A stretch of 64,000 nucleotides of DNA from Talinum fruticosum (taxonomy: Eukaryota > Streptophyta > Magnoliopsida > Caryophyllales > Talinaceae): the NCBI GenBank assembly GCA_021018815.1, contig JAITYX010000066.1:1674001-1738000 (forward strand), given 5' to 3'. The notes beneath the pieces are model-generated. The model was not told the DNA's origin. It saw only the letters and a program-made list of their open reading frames with translations, and did not search any database. Below, piece after piece: positions 55,838-64,000 of this stretch; position 1 is the stretch's first letter, and each line of letters opens with the position of its first letter. The translations under genes and the position numbers were made by a program.

Positions 55838-57252
55838 TGAAGACTCAAGCATAACTCTCTATCTCTCCATGGTTTTGATTTCAAGTCATTCTAAGCATTT
55901 AAGAAGCTCATCTTTAAGTTTGTTCGACCCACTCGGATCATCTATTGAGTATAACGCTCTTAACTAGGTTTCGACCCACTCGGACATAACTCATAAAGAT
56001 GACATGAGTAAATAATTTCGCAAACCCTTCATATTCCGAGTATCGACTTAAGGCTCTAGCTGAAAATGAATTACTGCATTAATTCCTCTTTCTTAGTCGG
56101 TTATTGAATAAAATTATTTACTTGATCAAGTTTATTCATTCTGATTATTCAATGTTAATAACTTGATCATTTAAAGGATTGCCTCAAGATGGAATTTGAA
56201 CATAATGAATATTAGACTCGGAAGATTCCATTCTTTCGAGTCGAAGATAATTTAGCACTTAATTATTTAAATTAATCATTATCTTTGCCTAGTCTTGGAC
56301 CAAAGTATTTTATACTTTGAGTACCGCTTTGATTTTCTTTTATAGGTTGATTAATGTATTTTAATCTCATTTGAAAAGAAAAAGCAACCGACTTCCTACC
56401 GTTAAACACCAGCAGACGAGAAAAACACATTTTTTAGACAAGTCTCAAACACCGTGTCAAGGTTGTTTGTTACCAAACCCGATAAAGTTCAACTTTGAGT
56501 CTAACGGTTGTTTCCACCCCAAATTTCAGTCACAACCAGTGGGATGGATTAATTTTTGAGCCAAGGACCAAAGTACAACGTTCACATTACAACAACTCCT
56601 TTTTTGAGTGACTCGGACTAGCCGTTATAACGGCTAATGAAGCTCACAAGTCCAGTAACAAGTCTCAACGGCCACTCGCCCTGCTAAGTCTAAATAGAAG
56701 CCTTCCTATAAGACTTGGAGATTGTTGGAACTGAATATAATCTACTCTCACTCAATCTTTTAGCTTACAACTCTAGTTGTTAACTTCTAACTTTCCGAGT
56801 TGTAAAGAGAAAAGTCTTGTAATCACTTCTACACTTTCAATTCTCTGTTAAGTCCCTTGATTGAGTTGTAAAGGTTAACTCAGCTCGATTGTCCCCTGGC
56901 TATAAAGGTTACCTCGGTTAGGAAATACTAGATTAGTAAGGGAATTTATGAGTCTAGGAAAAACTTGTAAGTGAATTGTCTAAGGAAACAATTATGTAAA
57001 GAGTTAGTCCTTGTATTTTATGGATCAAAATAGTGATTTGACTTGGTGCTTGGATTAACACTGTCCGTGCTTTTCTTCCCCGGGAGGGTTTTCATGCACC
57101 TTCTATGTTTTATCTATTTGTGAGTTCAATCTAGACTCAAAATTGCTTTCTAAGTCTTTGCTGCAGAATACTTTGTTTATTCTAAAAGATCTTCCATCAC
57201 CCTATTCACTCCCCCTCTAGGGTGACTTAACCTCTCCAAAAGTTAACCTTCA
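55838..57252 (+). repeat. Copia LTR, full length
   Basis: 1415 bp, starts TGAAGACTCAAGC, ends AACCTTCA. Aligned with the other family LTRs throughout. The TATA region is degenerate (TCTAAATAGAAGCC, about 56685). Confidence 0.88.
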
Positions 57253-57272
57253 ATTTGTATCATAACCTAGCC
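57253..57272 (+). other. Primer-binding region of Copia element 2
   Basis: ATTTGTATCATAACCTAGCC immediately after the LTR, equivalent to 7788-7807. Confidence 0.7.
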
Positions 57273-57312
57273 TTGAAAAAGGATCTCATAATCCAAAGGT
57301 CTAAAGATCGGA

Positions 57313-58188
57313 TGGCTGAGAACAATGGAGAGTTCGATGAAGGAAGGTCGTTCACCATACTAACCAAGTTCAAAAGTTCAAACTTCGCATACTCGGAAGA
57401 AGATGATGGAGTGTTTCATCTAGGACTGTCATGAGGAGGTCTAGAACATCATCCAACATGGAAACTTTACTCCCATGAAGATGGAAGGAACAAGATTTGT
57501 ACCCAAGGTGAAGTCTAAGTTCACCACTAAAGAGAATACATGAAGAACTACAAGGCCATGAACACTCGATGTGTGCCAACTAAAAAGAATACAATCTAGT
57601 GTCTGCCTCGTGACACAACCAAAGAAGTATGGGATACATTGGTCAACACTTATGAAGGAACTAGTCAAGTGAAGCAAGCAAAGATAAGTTAGTTTCTCCA
57701 CAAGTACGAGCTATTCAAATTGGAACTCGATGAGAACATCACTCAAATGTACATCCGCTTCACCGAGATTATCAACAATTTCAAGTCTCTTGGAAGAAAG
57801 ATATCTCGCGAAGAAGTTGTCGAAAAATTCTGAGAAGTCTACCAAAGAGAAGATGGGGTCCCAAGGTGACGGTAATCAAGGAAGCTCAAGATCTTTCTTA
57901 GTTGAAGCCGGATGAGCTCATTGGGAAGTTACTCACTCATGAGCTACACCTAGAAGAAGAGGAAGCTGAGGTCAGTACCAAAAGAAACATTACACTCAAG
58001 GCCTTAGAGACAGACGACAAATTCCGAGTTCCTCGGATTCGAAGAAGATCCCATGACACTCATAGTCCTAGGTTTTGAGAAGATGATGAAATACAAAAAG
58101 TGGCAAAAGAGGCGAAAGTAGGAGTTCTACAAGAAAGACAAGAAAGGTAAATACTAATCCTCTTCCAATTTGTCTTTAATTAAGAACT
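57313..58188 (+). pseudogene. Copia gag, truncated
   Basis: Opens with ATG at 57313, MAENNGEFDEGRS, matching the Copia-1 gag start after 60 bases of leader. Further matches: TKEVWDTLVNTYEGTSQV-type segment near 57620 and HKYELFKLE near 57700. Several stops and small indels. The homology ends at 58188 after AAGAACTCGG. Confidence 0.85.
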
Positions 58189-59255
58189 CGGCACTTGGGC
58201 TTGTATTTCGAGTAGCAAGGGCGAGAATATACCTTACATAACCCAAGGCACTTGGGCTTGCATTTTTATGACCCACTCTCAATAATGTGGTCATGGTATG
58301 TCCTTTTGGAATCTAAATTTCAAGCTAAAATGGTTCAAAATTTTTACTTGTTTCTAACTTTAAAATTATGCCCAACCCACAGTTTGGTGTGGATCGTGGT
58401 GTGGGCCATAGTGAACCGACATTAGTTATGGCCGTGTTCAACCACTTTTGCTCGGCTAATCTTGATTTGCTTATCTTGTGGGTCATGTGTTGGAGCAGGC
58501 CAACTTTCATCTCTGGTCCCGAGTCGACTTCTTTACGGTTTTGGGGTTGCGAGAGACCCGAGTGTGAGGGAAGTCCTATTGGAAGGTCTATTTGGTTTTT
58601 GTTGGTACCTTGGTGAGTAGTTACGCCCTAGATTCACCACAACACATGGTCATCTTTTGTTCCACAGGATCTGCTGTGGACCATATTCTATCTTCACTCG
58701 ATTACTCAGAAAGAGCAAGAGGAGATGACCACTAGGTATCCCTACACACATTTCTTGGATGCAAGTTTGTCCTATCCTTAGTATTTGGGGAGGATTATAA
58801 CCTGAATCGTAAGCTTCAATTGCTCATTTACTTGGCTTCATTTCTAATATGAAAATTAATCTTGTGTTACTACAGATACTCCCATGCAAAATTTATATTC
58901 CCAGTCATGAGGTTGATGTATCTTAGCTAGGAGAGCCCCCACATATTGTCAAAATTCTTGAGTTCCTAGAGTCAAAGTGTGTAGGGCATCCGTTCCCGAA
59001 GAACTCGGAAAAAGGTAAGAGTATTGTACTCTTTATTTTTATTTGTATGCTAAAATGCCCTTCCTAACATGATGAAATTGCAGTATGATCGGGAGCAGTC
59101 TCAAAAGATGTCTATAGGATTCCAAACCACCCTGCGTGCATTGAAGGACTTGTTTTCGGGTCGTGCGCTCCAATAATTTCGAGTTAGTTAAAATGCTAAC
59201 TCATGAGTTCGTAGCCAATGTGCTAATCAATCTTTTGTTTTTTAGGATTGCCACT
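58189..59255 (+). pseudogene. Gene-like segment with possible exons, unidentified
   Basis: A motif GGCACTTGGGCTTG occurs twice (58188 and about 58244). Possible exons: 58668-58735 (frame DLLWTIFYLHSITQKEQEEM, acceptor ttccacag), 58877-59010 (ILPCKIYIPSHEVDVS then a stop, LGEPPHIVKILEFLESK, donor AAAAAG|gtaaga) and 59083-59180 (YDREQSQKMSIGFQTTLRAL, acceptor attgcag), then an acceptor tttttttag at 59245. The signals are in the right order for a + strand gene, with at least two in-frame stops. No family recognised. Confidence 0.4.
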
Positions 59256-59698
59256 TGTAACGCCCCCAATCACCATTACTTAATAATCCCCTAATTAGAG
59301 AGTATGAAGTATGGTCGCAGTAGAAGTTAACGACCAGAAGGCATTACCGCCGCCCTAAAAATGGGACCAGGCTAAAACAGAATACATATAAAAAAAAACT
59401 TGCATCAATCACTTACGCTTTAACAAGTCCTAATAGAAGTAAATATTTATGTCCCAAAGAGTTAAACCATACCACATGATTAAACCAACTCCCAACATAC
59501 AGTTCCGAGATATTTTATATATTATACAAGCCCATGCAATTGTCTATCTAAAAATACACCATATGTAATACATTCCAAGGTCAAACCCAAAAACCGGATG
59601 TGAAGAAAATTACCGTGAGCTTCTAGACCCATCACGGATAAGTGATAACGATTTTTCTAGCTAAGTCTTGCTTCCGTTAGGCTTCTTAGGCAATGGCC

Positions 59699-61220
59699 CG
59701 AAGACTCGGACATCGCTCTATATCTTTCCGAGTCATGCAAAAGGAATCGGGTATAACGATGTCATTTATATAGAGTTTTGATTCCAAGGCATTCTCTGTG
59801 TCTCGAAACTTACTTGAGTTAAAAAGTATCTTTTCTATGCGATTCGGCCTTCACATATCTCTTTAATCGCTTTTCGGTTAGCAACTCGGAAAACTTGTTC
59901 TTTATTCCGAGTCCACTCTCACTCGTAATCGACTTGTGATTATCTACTATATTGTTTGCAAAGTCGCATTCGTAGCTCTTTTCATGCTTAGTCTACATCA
60001 AGTATTTCCCACTCGATATTCGTTATGGAACTTGATTCTTTACCTAAGACCAAGTCTTATGGAATTCCGAGTATCATGGATATTAGACTCGTAAAATTCC
60101 ATTTCTCTTCGACTCGGATAATCAATTACGTAATTTTCATAATTATTTTATTATCTCGTGTCTAACCTTGGACCAAAGTATTTTATACTTTGAGAACCGA
60201 AGGTGTTTTACTTTTGTAGGTTATTCAATCGAGGATATCTTTTCAAACTACAAAAGTAGCCGGCTTCGAACGTCAAATCACCAGCAGATATGGCTTTTCA
60301 CCTTCCCCGCTCTAGTCCCGAAGATTGTGTCGAAGCCGTCCGCTTCCATATCCGGAAAACTGGAACGCTAAGCCTAACGGTGGTTTCCACCTCATTTTTC
60401 AAGACACAACCGATGGTTTTGGGACTTCCAAGAGAGTTAAACCGTTGTCCAACGTCCATATTTCAACGGATACTTTCCGAGTGACTCGGAAAGCCTTTCA
60501 CAACTGGTCACAGAGGACTCTCGGTTAGCGAGATGAAGATAACGGCTACTATGCCTGGTCATCTATAAATGGAAGCCACTTCACAAGACTTGAAGGTTGC
60601 CGAACATATTGTCTATACACTTACTTGATAGAAGTCATTGTATTTACTCTCAATCTTCAACTTACAACTCCCACTCTGTAATTCATTACTTTCGAGTTGT
60701 AAGGTCTTGTACTCGTTACAAACACTTCTTACATTCTTTGTAAGGTCCCTTGACTAAGCCGTAAGGGTTAACTCAGCTTAGTCGTCCCTAGCTGTAAGGG
60801 TTATCTCAGCTAGGAAGTACTAGATCGGATAAGGGAATTTCGAGTCTAGGAAAACTTGTATAGAGTTGTCCAAGGGAGCAACTCGGGTTCGATCAAGTTC
60901 ACGGTATTTTGTGGACTCAAAATAGTGGATTTGACTTCGTGTCTGGATTGACACGGGCCGTGGTTTTCTCGCCCCAGGAGGGTTTCCACGTAAAATCTCT
61001 GTGTTCACTTTCCGAGTTCATTCTAGACTCGAGACAGCCTTAGTGCTCTTGCTTTTCCGATTCACCGACTTCGAGTCCAATTCTTTCTAACTTTGTCTTT
61101 AGACTCGGAATCTGTCTTTGTATCTTTTCTCGCACAAAAGTGCGAAGTTTCTAAAAGAATTTTCTATCACCCTATTCACCCCCTCTAGGGTGACTCGAGA
61201 CTCTCCCGAGCAAACCTTCA
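59699..61220 (+). mobile_element. Copia solo LTR, nested, with perfect target duplication
   Basis: 1522 bp, starts CGAAGACTCGG (first base changed from T) and ends AAACCTTCA. TGGCC at 59694-59698 is repeated at 61221-61225. No internal region. Confidence 0.9.
60563..60570 (+). promoter_or_regulatory. LTR TATA box
   Basis: CTATAAAT followed by GGAAGCCACTTCACAAGACT, the conserved family context. Confidence 0.65.
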
Positions 61221-62099
61221 TGGCCTATTCACATATGCTTTTCCTAAAAACAAAAACAGTAAAATAATTCGAAGAATGAGTCAAAACTCAGTATGAACAC
61301 TCCTGCACAGATCAAATACTTTTGAAACATCTTAATTGAGCGTGCGCATTTCAATTCATTTTAGTTCGAAAACAGAGGGGAGAGAATATGAGTCAAACTT
61401 GCTTGTCGGTTATTATCTATAAATGGAACCCCTTATATAATTGATACGATCTTTGAATAAGGTGCATGCCTCTCGGCCGACCGAGAACCCGAGTTGAAGC
61501 TGCGCGGGTGGAATTGAAGGGCGTAAGCCCTAATAATTGATAATTGATAATTGATTGGGGACCACTTTATTAGGTGATAAAACCTGATTTGCAAATGATT
61601 CATTATTAGTCATATATAAGAAATATTGAGATTTGTTGAAAATATGTGAGTTCTCGAAAGGTACGAGCAATAAATGTACCCGGATCGAACATCTTTGTTT
61701 GTCCCCTTTTATAGAAATTTAAATTACCATCTAGTTAGCAACAGAACTGGCCTCAATTCTGTTTCAAATAGATTTTTGTTGTTAATAACATTTCTCTTGA
61801 GTTTCAATAATTGAATTCGTATAATTGCTTGCGGTTTGTTTCATTTCCTTTATTTTAATACATAACTAGTTGAACTAAGATTTTTATTACTCAATTCTAT
61901 TGCATTAGTCTCATTTGAAATCTTGTCTACAACACATATTCATCAAAGAAGTTGATCGGGCTATATTTATGTGATTTTATTCATTAGTCGAATCGGATTA
62001 AAGTTATATATGTATATATATTCAAACATTTATCTTAGTTATTAACACCTGTTTGACAAGCGTGAAATATGCTCATAATGGTTATTATTATCGTTACTA

Positions 62100-62111
62100 T
62101 TGTTGTTGTTG

Positions 62112-62180
<69 letters not shown>
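62100..62180. repeat. (TTG)n-(TTA)n microsatellite
   Basis: About six TTG units followed by about 21 TTA units. The equivalent place in the 22460-25145 LTR has about five TTA units (23749-23764), so the tract expanded in this copy. Confidence 0.95.
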
Positions 62181-62181
<1 letters not shown>

Positions 62182-62799
62182 ACCATTAACTCAATTAATT
62201 ATGTCGAACCAAAATTTTACTTTTAATCCCATCCTTATGTCACCTTTCACCTCATCTTATCATCTATTCCACAAATTAATCAATTTACCCCACAATTTAA
62301 CTAATTTACTAAAATTTCACATATGTCAAAACACACTAATACAAACTTGTATGCATCTTTTCCTCGACAAAATCCACATCTACATATACAATTAAGTACA
62401 CTAAATTTCTCAAAGTTTTATATATTTTCAACTCTACTTATTATCCAACTTCAATCTCTACATACACATTCTCTTTCTTTTGCTCAAATATATCCAATTC
62501 CAAAATACAATGAAAGCCATCAAATTCACTCAAAATCTATATCAAAACATCCCCAATTTAATTCACTAACTCATAACATTACAAATTCACCAACTCACAA
62601 TTTCATAAGAGTAATATATTCATTCACTTTCACAACAATCATTCCACCAAAATCCCAAATCACAATTATTCACAATAACTCAAAATTTTCTAATTCCACC
62701 TTTAAATTCACACCATAAACATCCTTCAAACCCATATAATTCAATTAACAACTACAATCAATAAGTAAATAATGAAGTGTGATAATATAGGGCTTAGGG

Positions 62800-63180
62800 T
62801 TTTACCTTCAAAATCGAAAGAGTGGAAGCCAAGAAGAAGTGGAAGTCGTAGTGGTGCACGGCTGTGCTCCGTCGGCTACTTGTGAAGCATCGGAATCGAC
62901 TTTCGGCGGCCGAGCTGCGGTCGATGGCTGGCCCACGAATGGGCGACAGCGAGGGATGGCAGGGCGAGAGAGAGAGATAGACAGGGAGCACGAGACTAGA
63001 GATAGAGAGGACGCGGCCGGCGACGCCGGCGTCGGCTTCGGCCGGCGTTGGCGGTGCCTTGTGGCCGGTAGAGAGGTCGCCGCTGGGAGGCGGAGCAGGG
63101 GAGGGGAAGGTAGAGGAACGGGAGAGAGAGGTAGAGGCAGTGACGAGTTTGTCTTGTTTGAGCCAATTGATTTTTTTTTC
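62800..63180. repeat. Purine-rich, GC-rich block of the solo LTR
   Basis: Equivalent to 24410-24770 in the other copy, with diverged sequence but the same GAGAGAG and GGCCGG(A/C) composition. Long ORFs on both strands here reflect low complexity. Confidence 0.6.
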
Positions 63181-63719
63181 CATGCTTTTAGTTGCACTCG
63201 AATATTCGAGAAGTCCATTCTCGATTTTTCTCATCAAAATCAGTTTTATTTTATTTTTAATTTTTTTAGTGAGGCCATTATTTCCTTGAAAATAATACAC
63301 ACTAATAACTAATAATATCACAACTATCTTTCTCAACTAATAAATTACTCCTTTTATTTTATTTAAATTTATCATTCCTTTTTTTTTCTTTTCTTTTTTT
63401 AAATTACTTAATTTATTTTAATAATGTTGTTTATAAGTTGTACGATCTACTTTAAATATAATGGTTCACTTGAAATATAATATTAATGGTCTTATAACTA
63501 TATACCTTCACATTTATATATATACATATATAAAACATATGTGTAAATTATAAACATTATTATGAAATTTTCATTGGAGGCCACTTCGTCGCTTTAGTTG
63601 CATAACACACATATAAAAATAATTTCAATATAAAATATCGAATTGAAGTGCACACGCTTGATTATATAAATTTTGTAATTAGTAAGATAAATAATGTGGT
63701 TTAGTGTCGGGTTGTTACA

Positions 63720-64000
63720 CCACTCTAGGTCTCCCCCTCGGGAGGTTTCCTTGGCGATTTTAGAGTTCGTGCCCATACAACTAATTAACCTCATATGCCA
63801 TCTAATAGCACTGCAAGAGCTGGCACCTCACGGTATGCATCTCGAGTACTCTTGCGGATGGAGTACTTCGAAGATGGACGAAACTCATATGGACCTATGC
63901 TTAGTTCATCTAAAGCAAGACCTAACTCATCCGGCCGGAGTCGACGTTATACCCTTGCTAGCGCTTGATCCTTATGGCAGGCCATATGATTTTCATCGAA
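63720..64000 (+). CDS. Unidentified open reading frame, continues beyond the window
   Basis: One + strand frame is open from 63721 to the last base (over 90 codons). It starts HSRSPPREVSLAILEFVP and includes ELAPHGMHLEYSCGW, MDETHMDLCLVHLKQDLTHP and LLALDPYGRPYDF. It directly follows the TSD, and the base run tttttttag|GATTGCCACT on the other side of the LTR would be its splice acceptor. So it may be the next exon of the gene-like sequence at 58189-59255. No family recognised. Confidence 0.4.

Larger units (their letters stand above)
55838..58188 (+). mobile_element. Copia element 2, 5' end only
   Basis: 5' LTR (55838-57252), primer-binding region, and gag, ending abruptly at 58188 just before the zinc knuckle. 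Same family as Copia-1. Confidence 0.88.
59256..63719 (-). mobile_element. Gypsy-type solo LTR with perfect target duplication, holding a Copia LTR
   Basis: Starts TGTAACGCCCCC and ends GTTACA; CCACT at 59251-59255 is repeated at 63720-63724. Without the Copia LTR it is about 2.94 kb and aligns with 22460-25145 along its length (for example CCTAAAAACAAAAACA at 61240, CCGAGAACCCGAGTTGAAGC at 61481). Orientation assigned as for 22460-25145. Confidence 0.88.

Noticed and set aside
62069..62395. 108-codon ORF with a poly-Ile run
   Set aside because: The run is the translation of the (TTA)n microsatellite.
62794..63336. 180-codon minus ORF and 157-codon plus ORF overlapping
   Set aside because: Both are in the GC-rich part of the solo LTR; not conserved at 24410-24770.

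Overview
This is a window of plant nuclear DNA, almost certainly from a flowering plant with a repeat-rich genome. It contains spliced genes with GT-AG introns, TATA boxes of plant type, Ty1/copia and Ty3/gypsy LTR retrotransposons, L1-type LINEs, a Mutator-like (MULE) transposon, foldback elements and long microsatellites. I see no bacterial, organellar or CRISPR features and no tRNA or rRNA gene. The species cannot be named from the sequence.

The only convincing intact host gene is at about 35.5-48.3 kb on the + strand. It encodes a 383-residue 1-acyl-sn-glycerol-3-phosphate acyltransferase of the LPAT4/LPAT5 class. It has an untranslated first exon, three coding exons (37529-38100, 38495-38625, 47721-48169) and a last intron of 9.1 kb. 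That intron holds a LINE remnant and a cluster of foldback elements. A MITE-like element lies about 350 bp upstream of the first exon, and a MULE begins about 150 bp after the stop codon.

Left part (1-22.4 kb): a minus-strand Copia element (3' LTR cut by the window edge, internal region, 5' LTR ending at 9300) sits inside an opposite-orientation LTR of the same family (9301-10389). That LTR lies in a decayed Ty3/gypsy array of Tat-like appearance on the minus strand (10.4-22.4 kb). The array runs LTR, leader with tandem repeats, LTR fragment, integrase, a region with an antisense ORF, LTR, leader, gag. The Copia element carries an extra 1.9-kb region after pol, with its own TATA box and a decayed accessory ORF.

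Middle (22.4-34 kb): a 2.7-kb solo LTR with a perfect 5-bp target duplication; then an L1-type LINE (minus strand) whose endonuclease domain is split by a second, 3.4-kb solo LTR.

Right part (48.3-64 kb): the MULE, a (TA)n tract, a Tat-like LTR fragment cut by a second Copia copy that ends inside gag, then decayed gene-like sequence on the + strand. This sequence is interrupted by a gypsy-type solo LTR with a perfect target duplication (CCACT), and that LTR itself contains a Copia solo LTR with a perfect target duplication (TGGCC). The window ends in an open reading frame that I could not identify.

Most coding sequence outside LPAT is transposon-derived and broken by stops and frameshifts. 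The interest lies in the nesting order, the accessory ORFs carried by the retroelements, and the structure of the LPAT gene.
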